This document shows, in pieces, positions 38,112-47,440 of a stretch of 64,000 nucleotides of DNA. The DNA comes from an uncultured Arenicella sp. (GTDB taxonomy: Bacteria; Pseudomonadota; Gammaproteobacteria; Arenicellales; Arenicellaceae). The notes beneath the pieces were generated by a model, which was not told the DNA's origin, ran no database searches, and saw only the letters and a list, made by a program, of their open reading frames with translations. Position 1 is the stretch's first letter; every line of letters starts with the position of its first letter. Both the position numbers and the translations under genes were made by a program. The DNA is taken from the NCBI GenBank assembly GCA_937974565.1, contig CALJWL010000004.1:1-64000 (forward strand), given 5' to 3'.

Positions 38112-40028
38112 TTAAGCTTTGTTTTCGTCGTCTTTAACTTCTTCAAACTCAGCATCAACCACATTATCGTCTGGTGCCGCTTGCTCATCAGCCGAGCCTT
38201 CAGCGCCACCGGTTTGAGCGTACATTTGCTCGGCAAGTTTATGGCTGGCTTGCATCAAAGTCTCAACCTTAGCGCTAATCGCATCAGCATCATCACTTTT
38301 GGTGGCTTCTTCCACCTCGGTTATGGCGGCCTCGATGTTAGTTTTCTCAGTGGCGTCTAGGTTGTCACCCGCTTCTTCCATCGATTTTTTAACACCCATT
38401 ATCATGGCTTCGGCGTTATTTCGCGCTTCAACCAATGCTCTCGCTTTAGCGTCTTCTTCGGCATGGGCTTCCGCATCGGCAACCATGGCCTGAATTTCAT
38501 CATCACTCAAACCTGAACTTGATTTGATGACAATTTTGTTCTCTTTGCCAGTGGCCTTATCTTTTGCTGAAACATGCATAATGCCGTTAGCATCAATATC
38601 GAAAGTCACTTCTATTTGCGGCACGCCGCGCCCTGCTGGTGGAATGTCCGTTAAGTCAAATCGACCTAAAGATTTGTTACCAGCTGCCATTTCTCGCTCG
38701 CCTTGCAGAACATGAATCGTCACGGCATTTTGATTGTCTTCAGCGGTAGAAAACACTTGGCTGGCTTTGGTTGGGATCGTGGTATTTTTATCAATCAGAG
38801 CTGTACGAACCCCCCCCATTGTTTCAATGCCCAGTGTTAACGGAGTTACATCAAGCAGTAATACGTCTTTAACATCACCGCCTAATACACCACCTTGAAT
38901 CGCTGCTCCCATTGCAACTGCTTCATCTGGGTTGACGTCTCGGCGTGCTTCTTTACCAAAGAAGTCTTGTACCGCTTCTTGTACTTTCGGCATACGGGTT
39001 TGACCGCCCACCAAAATAACATCATCAATTTCAGCTGCCGAAAGACCGGCGTCTTTCAATGCCACTCGACACGGTTCAATCGTACGCTTAACTAAATCTT
39101 CAACTAATGATTCAAGTTTGGCGCGTGAAAGCTTGAGGACTAAGTGCTTAGGGCCTGTGGCATCCGCTGTGATATACGGTAAGTTAACTTCAGTCTGCGA
39201 ACTGGACGACAACTCGATTTTGGCTTTCTCAGCGGCTTCTTTAAGACGCTGCATCGCTAAGGGGTCACCTTTTAAATCGATGTTTTGATCTTTATTAAAC
39301 TCAGACGCCAGATAATCGATAATACGATTATCAAAATCTTCACCGCCTAGGAACGTATCACCATTGGTAGACAGTACTTCAAATTGGTGTTCGCCATCAA
39401 TTTCAGCGATTTCAATGATTGATACATCAAACGTACCACCACCGAGGTCATAGACGGCGATCTTACGGTCACCGGTTTTTTGATCCATACCATAAGCAAG
39501 AGCGGCCGCTGTTGGCTCATTGATGATTCTCTTGACTTCTAAGCCAGCAATCTTGCCCGCGTCTTTTGTTGCTTGACGCTGAGAGTCATTAAAGTAGGCC
39601 GGAACGGTAACCACCGCTTCAGTCACTTCTTCACCAAGGAATTCCTCGGCTGTTTTTTTCATTTTCTGTAGCACGCGCGCTGATATTTCCGGCGCCGCCA
39701 TTTGCTTGCCGTTAGCCTCAACCCACGCATCGCCGTTTTTGGCTTTAACAATGTTGTATGGCATCAAATCCACATCACGTTGCACGACTTCTTCGTCGAA
39801 CTTACGCCCAATAAGGCGCTTAACCGCGTAAAGCGTATTCGCTGGGTTAGTAACCGATTGGCGTTTAGCTGGCTGGCCAACCAAGACCTCACCATCATCA
39901 ACAAATGCTACGTAAGATGGGGTTGTGCGATCGCCTTCGCTGTTTTCAATAACACGCGGCTTATCGCCGTCCATCACGGCAACACAAGAGTTTGTTGTAC
40001 CTAGGTCAATTCCAATAATTTTGCCCAT
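38112..40028 (-). CDS. dnaK: Chaperone protein DnaK (Hsp70)
   Basis: 638 residues. The ATPase domain starts [20 protein letters not shown] and includes [14 protein letters not shown] and the [11 protein letters not shown] segment. The substrate-binding domain and lid follow, ending in an acidic tail with [10 protein letters not shown]. It refolds proteins with DnaJ and GrpE. A 192-base leader separates it from grpE and contains a CCCTT/AAGGG repeat near the start codon. It probably belongs to the heat-shock operon read from 40.9 kb. Confidence 0.97.
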   Translation of the reverse strand: MGKIIGIDLGTTNSCVAVMDGDKPRVIENSEGDRTTPSYVAFVDDGEVLVGQPAKRQSVTNPANTLYAVKRLIGRKFDEEVVQRDVDLMPYNIVKAKNGDAWVEANGKQMAAPEISARVLQKMKKTAEEFLGEEVTEAVVTVPAYFNDSQRQATKDAGKIAGLEVKRIINEPTAAALAYGMDQKTGDRKIAVYDLGGGTFDVSIIEIAEIDGEHQFEVLSTNGDTFLGGEDFDNRIIDYLASEFNKDQNIDLKGDPLAMQRLKEAAEKAKIELSSSSQTEVNLPYITADATGPKHLVLKLSRAKLESLVEDLVKRTIEPCRVALKDAGLSAAEIDDVILVGGQTRMPKVQEAVQDFFGKEARRDVNPDEAVAMGAAIQGGVLGGDVKDVLLLDVTPLTLGIETMGGVRTALIDKNTTIPTKASQVFSTAEDNQNAVTIHVLQGEREMAAGNKSLGRFDLTDIPPAGRGVPQIEVTFDIDANGIMHVSAKDKATGKENKIVIKSSSGLSDDEIQAMVADAEAHAEEDAKARALVEARNNAEAMIMGVKKSMEEAGDNLDATEKTNIEAAITEVEEATKSDDADAISAKVETLMQASHKLAEQMYAQTGGAEGSADEQAAPDDNVVDAEFEEVKDDENKA

Positions 40029-40220
40029 TGTTGTTTACCTCAAATAAAATCTTTAATATGCCCTTGTAACTAAGGGTCTGTATTCATATTTCAATAACCA
40101 AACACCCGATTTATAGTACAAATTTACAATATCAAGTGTAGCTGTGCAGTTAATGAAGGCTTTTGAGGGCCGCAACCCCCTCTTTATGTATTTTCTAAAC
40201 AATATCGCGTTTGATGGCCA

Positions 40221-40832
40221 TTACTTAACCACGACCACCATTGCTGGCCTAAGCAAGCGACCATGCAGCTCAAAACCCGACTGTATCACCGTTAATATGT
40301 GGCCTGATTCAATGTCTTGCGAGTCAACCATGCTCATGGCTTGATGCAAATTGGGGTCAAGCTTATCGCCAACTTCGGGCGATATTTCCTTAACAGAAAA
40401 TTTGGCAAATGCAGAGTCAAGTTGATTAAGCGTGAGCTTTGAGCCTTCATAGATACTTTTGACGGTCTCATCTGCGTCTTCGGCAAGCTCATTATTAGTA
40501 GCCAACTTGAGGCTGTCGTAAACATTCAGCATCTCTTTAGCAAAGCCTTCGACTGCAAATTTTCGAGAGTTTGCTACTTCTTTTTCAGACCGACGGCGAA
40601 CGTTATCTTCTTCAGCCTTTGCTCGTAAAAATGCGTCCTTGAGTTTGGCTATCTCGTGTTGAGCTAATTCAAGCTCACTAAGTTCATCACTTTCAACAAA
40701 GTCTTCCGCACCAACATCGGCAGGGTCCGCATCGCTCTTTGCGTTCTGCGCGTTTATCATTGTCTCATCCTGATTAGTCTCAATGACTTCTTCAGCTTCT
40801 GGGTTTTGATTTTTCTTATCTACGTCGCTCAT
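40221..40832 (-). CDS. grpE: Nucleotide exchange factor GrpE
   Basis: 203 residues. A disordered acidic N-terminus (1-55) precedes a long helix pair (ELELAQHEIAKLKDAFLRAKAEEDNVRRR) and the C-terminal beta domain with DKLDPNLHQAMS and GFELHGRLLRPAMVVV. It exchanges ADP on DnaK and acts as a thermosensor in E. coli. It is first gene of the grpE-dnaK-dnaJ set, directly behind a sigma-32-type promoter. Confidence 0.95.
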   Translation of the reverse strand: MSDVDKKNQNPEAEEVIETNQDETMINAQNAKSDADPADVGAEDFVESDELSELELAQHEIAKLKDAFLRAKAEEDNVRRRSEKEVANSRKFAVEGFAKEMLNVYDSLKLATNNELAEDADETVKSIYEGSKLTLNQLDSAFAKFSVKEISPEVGDKLDPNLHQAMSMVDSQDIESGHILTVIQSGFELHGRLLRPAMVVVVK

Positions 40833-40887
40833 TTCTGTATTTTTTTAATCTAAATGTCGTTAAAACTGGCGATTAATGGATGCGGGA

Positions 40888-40916
40888 ATTATGGGGATAC
40901 AATCAATGAGTTCAAG
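40888..40916 (-). promoter_or_regulatory. Sigma-32 heat-shock promoter of grpE-dnaK-dnaJ
   Basis: On the minus strand, CTTGAAC (40910-40916) and CCCCATAAT (40888-40896) are 13 bases apart. This matches the heat-shock consensus CTTGAAA-(13-17)-CCCCATNT at nearly every position. It lies about 60 bases upstream of the grpE start. Confidence 0.85.
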
Positions 40917-41599
40917 GGATTAGAGTGAAAATTACTAAGAAAATTCTTACTAAATACGATAACTGTTACTTTTCATGCGCCAACTTTATTTACCAACGCG
41001 GGCGTGATGGCACGCATTTGCCATTTGTACAATGGCCAACAAGCTCGAATGAAAATGACAATAACGCAAACCCGTCTCTCAACGCCTCGTATACCCAGGG
41101 CAAGAAACTGAATTAATTTTGTTTTTTCGGTTTTTGGGTGATGCGCCGTATTGATAGTATAGGCAAACTCGGGGGCGTGTTTAGCTAAATTAAGCCACAT
41201 CAATGCGCAACTTTAACGAATATTGTTGCGTTCTCTTATTCAGCAACTCACAATTCAATGCTTTTTCCAAAGCCCTTACACTAGTCCTTACACTCGTGCG
41301 CTAACGGCCAATTATGTCATGCAAAAATTATCGGCGACATGCCCAACGTATTGAATGGAACCGTGAAAACCATGCGTAAGAAAAGCGCTAAATTATCCAA
41401 TCAAGATTAACTGTATTTAGATAGACATTATAAAGGTTAGCTAATTGGCTAGACGACTTTCACTCAAAACTCCAAACTTCACCGTTAAACAGGCCAACAA
41501 AGTAATAAGCGTGGCTGACCGTGGACAACGTCTTTATGACCCTCGCGAATAAGAAATTAAACACGAGGATATCAATGATATGAATGCCGATTACTGACG
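40917..41599. other. Gene-poor 680-base region between grpE and the beta-glucosidase gene
   Basis: No convincing gene. Two copies of CCTTACACTNGT lie back to back at 41274-41297. A 35-codon frame from TTG 41445 to TAA 41552, with AAGG 8 bases ahead, encodes a basic peptide ending DRGQRLYDPRE. It is too short to trust without a comparison. The short frames at 40925-41116 and 40973-41203 show no recognisable protein. The stretch may be decayed coding sequence. Confidence 0.4.
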
Positions 41600-42985
41600 T
41601 TACTCGTTAAGCATGCGTTTAAACCATCGAGCGCTACTTTTTGGAGTTCGTTTAAGCGTCTTAAAGTCCACATGATGCAGACCAAAGCGCTTATCATAGC
41701 CAGATGCCCACTCAAAGTTGTCCATAAAAGACCACGCAAAATACCCTTTAAGATTCACGCCTAGCTCAATCGCCTTAGCGCACTCTTCAAGGTAAGACTC
41801 ATAAAAATCAACCCTGCTTTGATCGTTAATTTGACCAGATGTATCAATTGGGTCATCGTAAGCACAGCCATTTTCTGTAATATAAATCTCAGGATTCGAA
41901 TATCGATTGGCAATCCATTGCAGCATCTTTCGACACCCCCATGGCACTACCGCCCATTGCATGTCAGTCACGCTCCACGTTGGATCAACTGAAAGGTCGA
42001 TTTTTTGATCTTCGTTTAATCCGCCATTCCCGTAGACCTGTTGCTCAACAGGCTCGTCACCTGCTTCGGCAGCGTACATGGTTGTGTAATGATTGAGTCC
42101 AAAAAAGTCAGACGAACCCTGTATTAAAACGCGGTCCTCGTCACTGATAACGGGCAGTCTGTCCCCCACCCCGGCCTTCATGGTCTCGGGGTAATCGCCC
42201 AAATAAATAGGATCCGCGAACCAACCCAGAAAGAATTCAAGAGCGCGCTGCGCGGCCTGTTTATCCAGATCACTATCCGTTAAGGGTTCGCGCCAATCGC
42301 AATTATTGGTAATCCCAATCTGACCACCCTGTTCTTTTTGATAGTGTTTGCGATAAATATCAACAGCCTGTGCATGCGCCAACAATAGATGATGAGCAGC
42401 CAAATATGGTTCTGAGTTTGATGTGTGGCCTGGTGCAAATACACCTTGACCATAGCCAAGAATAGACACCACCCATGCTTCATTTATTGTAATCCAACGG
42501 CGCACTCGACCGCCAAAGTGTTCAAAACAAACCCGAGCGTAATCGGCGAAACGATCACACACCTGACGATTTAACCACCCCTGTTCTGTACGTTCTAAGT
42601 GATCAGGTAAATCCCAATGATACAGCGTAACCCATGGCTCGATATTATATTCAGCGCAAGCATCGATCACTCTGTTATAAAAGTCGATGCCAGCCTGATT
42701 TAGCGTTGATGGCGTTCCATCCGTCATTATTCTTGACCACGAAATGGAGAATCGGTATGCGTCAACACCCATTTCCGCCATCAAAGCGATGTCTTCCTCC
42801 ACTCGATTGTAGTGATCACAGGCGATATCGCCATTGTCACCATTGTGTATACGCCCGGGTTCATGACTAAACGTGTCCCAGATTGAGGGCCCACGCCCCC
42901 TTTCACTGGCGCCACCTTCAATTTGATAGGCCGAGGTTGCTGTACCCCAGACAAAATCACTGGGGAATCGTTGTTTCAAACTCAT
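41600..42985 (-). CDS. GH1 beta-glucosidase
   Basis: 461 residues from ATG 42985, with GAGG 6 bases upstream; a GTG four codons earlier overlaps the transporter stop and is less likely. It is a TIM-barrel glycoside hydrolase with the N-terminal signature FVWGTATSAYQIEGG. The nucleophile is Glu371 in YITENG and the acid/base is Glu169 in TINEAW. The proline that usually follows (NEP) is alanine here. There is no signal peptide, so it hydrolyses imported beta-glucosides such as cellobiose in the cytoplasm. It lies 8 bases after the SSS symporter, so the pair forms an uptake-and-cleavage unit. Confidence 0.92.
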   Translation of the reverse strand: MSLKQRFPSDFVWGTATSAYQIEGGASERGRGPSIWDTFSHEPGRIHNGDNGDIACDHYNRVEEDIALMAEMGVDAYRFSISWSRIMTDGTPSTLNQAGIDFYNRVIDACAEYNIEPWVTLYHWDLPDHLERTEQGWLNRQVCDRFADYARVCFEHFGGRVRRWITINEAWVVSILGYGQGVFAPGHTSNSEPYLAAHHLLLAHAQAVDIYRKHYQKEQGGQIGITNNCDWREPLTDSDLDKQAAQRALEFFLGWFADPIYLGDYPETMKAGVGDRLPVISDEDRVLIQGSSDFFGLNHYTTMYAAEAGDEPVEQQVYGNGGLNEDQKIDLSVDPTWSVTDMQWAVVPWGCRKMLQWIANRYSNPEIYITENGCAYDDPIDTSGQINDQSRVDFYESYLEECAKAIELGVNLKGYFAWSFMDNFEWASGYDKRFGLHHVDFKTLKRTPKSSARWFKRMLNE

Positions 42986-42993
42986 GTCATTCC

Positions 42994-44847
42994 TCACACT
43001 TTACTAGGAAGCTTATCAAACCACGTTTTTTTCAATATAAGCGCAGTTGTAATGGCTATACCTAAAGTCACGAAGATCGGCAGTGTCTGCTGCAAAACCA
43101 GATAAATTGGAAGGATGACAAGCGATGTTTGCCAAATAATACCAACAAAGACATTAAACGCATCACGTTTAAAATTATTGTTAGCCCGAAAGCTTGGGTC
43201 TTCGGCCATGACCTTTTCTTTAATTGGCCCCCAAAAGCCCCACGGACGGACGTTCTTATAAAACGTTTTTAACACTTCTTCGTCAACAGGCTTGGTTAGT
43301 AAGGTGCCGGCTATACAGCCAATAATTGAAATGAGTAACATGAATGGGAATGTCACATACAAATCAAACATACCATCAACATTAAACATGTCGCCAAACA
43401 TTTGTCTGAACGTTAACGCAGGAATAAGTCCACCAACCATACCCCAAAAGAAACCGGCGCCGTTGAATCGCCACCAATACCACTTAAGCACGTTTGCGGC
43501 CACATAACTGCCGTATAGTCCTGAGACGATCCATTGCAGAATGCTATTTACATCTTTGGCGTAAAAACCCATGACAATACTAATGCTTACCATCAGCACA
43601 CCGGCCAACAAGTTAACTCGAAATATCGTTTTGCTGCCCGCCGTTGGGTTGACGTGTTTCAAGTAAATATCATTGACCAGATAAGCTTGGGTCGCATTCA
43701 GTGTGCCAGCAAACGTTGACATAAAGGCGGCCAATAGGCCCGCTAACAACAACCCCAGAATTCCACTTGGAATAAACTCATTAATGGCCGATGGCAATAT
43801 CTGCTCAAAATCAATTTGGCCGTTTACCAATAAGTCCAGCTTATCAAAGTTAAGTACCGCCAATACCGCAAAACCCGCAATCATAAAATAGCGTAACGGC
43901 ATCAAAATCATACTCACTGAGCCACTCATTAATGCCGCTTCTCGTGGTGACTTAGTTGAGAGAATTTTTTGCATGTCGTAGGTGGGCGCCGGGCCGGCCA
44001 AACTGACTAATATGCCCTTGAACACCATCATCATAAAAAGCGCCGAGAATAGACCAAAGCCATCGCTCTCGACCCTTTGGTTCACCGCAGGGATTATCGT
44101 TGACCAATCTATCGGGGCTTCTCGAAAACCAAAGAATGGCGTCATCCAGCCATCAGGAACCACCATGGTGCTTTCATTTAAAGCCGATATGGCAATGAAG
44201 CCAATCACTATGGCCGCAATGGCCATCAATAGAAACTGTATTACATCGGCCCAGACAATACTCATCATACCGCCTAGTAACGAATAGAACACCGCGAAGC
44301 ACGTTAACACGATACCGTAAAAATGCGGCACGTATTCCGGTGAGATATCAAACGGAACGTAAGCCGAAACCGATTCCCACGGAATAAATATTTCAACGAA
44401 TTTACCTACCCCAATGAACCCGTAAGCTAGATAACCTAAACCTAGAAAAATAGCAAAGATGACGATAATCGTATGAGACATTCCAGCACTGGCGCCATGA
44501 CCAAAACGTGTGCCTATCCACTCGGCCCCAGTAGAAACGTTTGAACGGCGCAGCCACATAGATAAAAACATCATTAAAAATACTTGATTAAAAACCGGCC
44601 ATAGCCAAGGAATCCAAGCACTCTTCAGACCATAAACAAACAACAATGTGACCAGCCACATGGTGCCAGAGATATCGAACATCCCAGAAGCATTTGATAG
44701 GCCGAGCATATACCAAGGTAAATTGTTGCCTCCCAGCATATAATCATTTTTCGAGCGTTCAGCACGCTTTTTGAGCAGCAAACCGATAAACACGGTCGCC
44801 AACAAGTAAGCCAAGATGATAGACACATCCAGCAGTGATAGCTTCAT
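42994..44847 (-). CDS. Sodium/solute symporter (SSS family), SGLT-like
   Basis: 617 residues with about 14 membrane helices. Family segments are YMLGGNNLPWYMLGLSNASGMFD near the N-terminus, FYSLLGGMMSIVWADVIQF, and GLLLAGLLAAFMSTFAGTLNATQAYLVND in the Na+-site region. It is probably a Na+-driven importer of a sugar or beta-glucoside, inferred from its tight coupling to a GH1 enzyme. An AAGGAG about 8 bases before ATG 44847 gives a strong start. A palindrome lies 120 bases upstream. Confidence 0.88.
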   Translation of the reverse strand: MKLSLLDVSIILAYLLATVFIGLLLKKRAERSKNDYMLGGNNLPWYMLGLSNASGMFDISGTMWLVTLLFVYGLKSAWIPWLWPVFNQVFLMMFLSMWLRRSNVSTGAEWIGTRFGHGASAGMSHTIIVIFAIFLGLGYLAYGFIGVGKFVEIFIPWESVSAYVPFDISPEYVPHFYGIVLTCFAVFYSLLGGMMSIVWADVIQFLLMAIAAIVIGFIAISALNESTMVVPDGWMTPFFGFREAPIDWSTIIPAVNQRVESDGFGLFSALFMMMVFKGILVSLAGPAPTYDMQKILSTKSPREAALMSGSVSMILMPLRYFMIAGFAVLAVLNFDKLDLLVNGQIDFEQILPSAINEFIPSGILGLLLAGLLAAFMSTFAGTLNATQAYLVNDIYLKHVNPTAGSKTIFRVNLLAGVLMVSISIVMGFYAKDVNSILQWIVSGLYGSYVAANVLKWYWWRFNGAGFFWGMVGGLIPALTFRQMFGDMFNVDGMFDLYVTFPFMLLISIIGCIAGTLLTKPVDEEVLKTFYKNVRPWGFWGPIKEKVMAEDPSFRANNNFKRDAFNVFVGIIWQTSLVILPIYLVLQQTLPIFVTLGIAITTALILKKTWFDKLPSKV

Positions 44848-44967
44848 TGGGTATCTCCTTCAAACAGTTACACGACTGTGGAGTGTCATGCTTTATTATT
44901 TTTTTACGCGGTTTGTTATAGTTTTTATTTCACCATGCTTATGATACCTGTCACGGGTTGAAAATAA

Positions 44968-44979
44968 CAACCTAGGTTG
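44968..44979. promoter_or_regulatory. 12-bp palindrome CAACCTAGGTTG upstream of the symporter
   Basis: A perfect palindrome centred about 127 bases before the symporter start, in its AT-rich upstream region. It is a candidate operator for a sugar-responsive regulator. No LacI-type CG-centred operator was seen, and no regulator gene is adjacent. Confidence 0.35.
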
Positions 44980-45070
44980 AATAAATAACGTAAGGAAGTA
45001 CTAACCTGCATCTGCAGTGAAATGTGTTTACTATTAACGGCAAACACAGATACATATAATCATTGTCTTC

Positions 45071-45103
45071 ATGCAAAAAAAATGCCTCGCTTGAGCGAGG
45101 CAT
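45071..45103 (-). terminator. Intrinsic terminator after the anti-sigma gene
   Basis: ATGCCTCGC (45082-45090) and GCGAGGCAT (45095-45103) form a perfect 9-bp stem with a TTGA loop. On the minus strand it is followed by eight T. It lies 84 bases past the stop of the gene at 45187, ending the hydrolase-sigma-anti-sigma transcript. Confidence 0.9.
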
Positions 45104-45186
45104 ATTAAATCGTTTTCTTAATTGAATGCCGCCAGTTAAGCGAACAACATGGGTATACAAGGCATTCAACATAAATTAGTTCGCGA

Positions 45187-45927
45187 CTAAATATCCCAAT
45201 AAATGGCTTTTTCAAGCTGTCTGTCAGCAACCTGCAGTGCTTTATTGGTGCGGCTCATAATAATCAAGTTGCCACCTCTGACTGGTTTGATACGCGCAAC
45301 ATAACCCTTATATGAAGCATCCAACAAATCGTCAACTCGATCACCTTTGATATAGGCGAAGGTGACTTGACCATTAGAGGTTTCTAAACTTGCGTGTAAA
45401 CCGCGATATTGGCCCATCGGGCATATTCTAGAAAACTGCAAATTTTCTAGAAACTTGAGTTGCATTTCACCATCGTAGTTAGCCAAATGCGTGTTCGCTG
45501 ATTCATTGGCTTTTTGCGCATCCCATACTGGGGTTAATGGCTGTTCATTCATATGCTCAGCAACACCAGCCAGTAAAGCTTGATAGTCTTCGTCAATCAA
45601 ACTCGCTGAACCAAAATAGTTACTGGCGAAAAATCCAGACACAAATAAGGCAGCGGCAAAACTGGCGGCCATCGCGTAACGCCGCAAACCACTGTTTTTA
45701 CGTGCGCTCTCCTGCGCTTCTTCTTCTAATATTTGGTTAAGTTCAAGCCTTGCCATTAAGCTTGCGGGCATTTGTACATCTATGCTTTTTGATAGATCTG
45801 CGTCCATCTGCATAACACCAGCAATATATTGTCGGCAATCGGGGCACTCTTTACCGTGTATTATAAAGCTTGGTTGAGAACTGTTGGGGTCTGATAAGGC
45901 CAGTCTTCTAAAATCTAAGCAGTTCAT
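45187..45927 (-). CDS. DUF3379 zinc anti-sigma factor
   Basis: 246 residues from ATG 45927; an ATG nine codons earlier has no ribosome site. The cytoplasmic N-terminus carries Cys3 and His24-x3-Cys28-x2-Cys31 (HGKECPDC), the zinc-binding ZAS motif that lets anti-sigma factors grip group IV sigma factors. A membrane helix lies at about 84-104, and the C-terminal 140 residues would face the periplasm. The DUF3379 assignment is from its layout and neighbourhood. It starts about 60 bases after the sigma gene and probably inhibits that sigma factor until a periplasmic signal is sensed. Confidence 0.8.
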   Translation of the reverse strand: MNCLDFRRLALSDPNSSQPSFIIHGKECPDCRQYIAGVMQMDADLSKSIDVQMPASLMARLELNQILEEEAQESARKNSGLRRYAMAASFAAALFVSGFFASNYFGSASLIDEDYQALLAGVAEHMNEQPLTPVWDAQKANESANTHLANYDGEMQLKFLENLQFSRICPMGQYRGLHASLETSNGQVTFAYIKGDRVDDLLDASYKGYVARIKPVRGGNLIIMSRTNKALQVADRQLEKAIYWDI

Positions 45928-45988
45928 TTCTATGTTTTCTTCATTTGTGTACATTTAAATTAGGCAAGCTAATACTAGTCAAACAGAA

Positions 45989-46558
45989 CTAATTGCCCAC
46001 CACACCCAACTGAGGCATTGTTTCATGCCCTAATATTTGTCGCATTTTTTTACGAGCTCTGAATAAACGAGTCATTACCGCGCTTGAACTAATATCCAAA
46101 ATTGACGCTATTTCGTCACACGAAAAACCGCCCAGTACTTGCATCTCTAGAGGCTCTCTATAATCTTTAGGCAATTTAATTAACGCATTACGCAAAGCGA
46201 AAGCTTCTGGACGATCGTCATAACCCATATTATTAGTATCGGCAATTGTATCCATTTGTTCTACGTCTTTATAATCAAATTGTTTACGCTCAAATTGACG
46301 TGCATGCTCACGACGAAAAATAGTGAACAACCACCCCTTTGCCGCTTTTGCTTCGCGTAAACTGTCCAAAGACTTCCAGGCACGCAAAAAAGCCTCTTGC
46401 ATTACGTCTTCCGCCATGTTTTTGTCTTTACAAAGCCACAGCGCATACTTATACAAATCTTGCGAGTGCGCTTCTATCAATAATGCGTATTTTCGTTTTT
46501 TATCCATCATGCTGTAATTGACCTGTTCTTGGTCAATCTCATTGCCAGAATTAGACAT
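45989..46558 (-). CDS. ECF (group IV) RNA polymerase sigma factor
   Basis: 189 residues with only regions 2 and 4. Region 2 includes LYKYALWLCKDKNMAEDVMQEAFLRAWKSL and the KGWLFTIFRREHAR stretch. Region 4 has LPKDYREPLEMQVLGGFSCDEIASILDISSSAVMTRLFRARKKM, with a recognition helix. It redirects RNA polymerase to stress promoters. It starts 4 bases after the hydrolase stop and is followed by a DUF3379 anti-sigma gene. It differs from canonical rpoE, which is found with rseA and mucD. The regulon is unknown. Confidence 0.9.
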   Translation of the reverse strand: MSNSGNEIDQEQVNYSMMDKKRKYALLIEAHSQDLYKYALWLCKDKNMAEDVMQEAFLRAWKSLDSLREAKAAKGWLFTIFRREHARQFERKQFDYKDVEQMDTIADTNNMGYDDRPEAFALRNALIKLPKDYREPLEMQVLGGFSCDEIASILDISSSAVMTRLFRARKKMRQILGHETMPQLGVVGN

Positions 46559-46562
46559 TTTT

Positions 46563-47372
46563 CTACTCTTTTTCTAAAAAAGTTAATACTTGTTCAAGCA
46601 CGGCCTCTTTTTGATCTATATGCAGCCAATGCCCAGCTTGTTCTACCGTCTTTATTTGTGCCGCGGGAAACCGTTCTGTGATGTTGTCATGGTAACGCTC
46701 ATTCACATAATCTGAATCGCCACCTTTCACAAACAAGCAACCTTTGGGATACACGGCTCCCTGTAGTTGAGAGTGTGGGAAACCGGATATTAAAGAGAGG
46801 TTATCAAACAACACATCAACATTAAGTCGCCATTCATAATTTCCCGCACTACCAGCTAGGCTCAACATGATAAATAGACGGGTGCTTTTTTCTGTAATTT
46901 GGGTCGACAAAGCTTGATCAACGGCTGACCTAGACCCCAATCCTTTCAAATCTAGAGACTTCAGTGCTTCAAGTATCGGTGCGTGGCTATGCTCATATTT
47001 AACAGGAGCAATATCAAGCACAATCAATTGGTCGAGCTTCGAAGCGTGTGTTAATGCAAACACCATCGCTGTCTTGCCCCCCATGCTGTGTCCACATAGA
47101 GTAACCTTATCAAGCTTCAATTCTTCTAAAAGAACAAGCAAGTCATCGACTAAATCAAAATAAGAGTTATTTTTTGCATGAGGAGACTGACCATGATTGC
47201 GTTGATCTATCACGATCACTCTGCGTCGTTCAGCAAGTTTTTTGGCAAAACCACGCCAGTTTGCCGTGGAGCCAAATAGCCCAGGAATGATTAGCACTGG
47301 TGATGAATTCCGATGCTCTTGAGTGTAATTAGGATCGGCTAAATCGAAATAGGTTTGATGGTAAAGTTTCAT
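46563..47372 (-). CDS. Alpha/beta hydrolase, YbfF-like esterase
   Basis: 269 residues. It has the alpha/beta fold with an oxyanion segment PVLIIPGLFGSTANWRG, RNHGQSPH, the nucleophile elbow CGHSMGGKTAMVFAL, and a C-terminal histidine in QAGHWLHIDQKE. The form is closest to the YbfF group, which cleaves acyl-CoA and short esters; the substrate here is unknown. It is first gene of an operon with the ECF sigma and anti-sigma genes (4-base gap), and divergent from the TauE-type permease gene with only 68 bases between. Confidence 0.85.
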   Translation of the reverse strand: MKLYHQTYFDLADPNYTQEHRNSSPVLIIPGLFGSTANWRGFAKKLAERRRVIVIDQRNHGQSPHAKNNSYFDLVDDLLVLLEELKLDKVTLCGHSMGGKTAMVFALTHASKLDQLIVLDIAPVKYEHSHAPILEALKSLDLKGLGSRSAVDQALSTQITEKSTRLFIMLSLAGSAGNYEWRLNVDVLFDNLSLISGFPHSQLQGAVYPKGCLFVKGGDSDYVNERYHDNITERFPAAQIKTVEQAGHWLHIDQKEAVLEQVLTFLEKE

Positions 47373-47440
47373 GACTTGATTCTATCAAACTCAGCGATAA
47401 AAACGTCCGCTTATCACTCAAATCGGATACAATTCGCCCC

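Noticed and set aside
40925-41116. 63-codon frame upstream of grpE
   Set aside because: It runs through the promoter side of grpE and lacks a recognisable domain.
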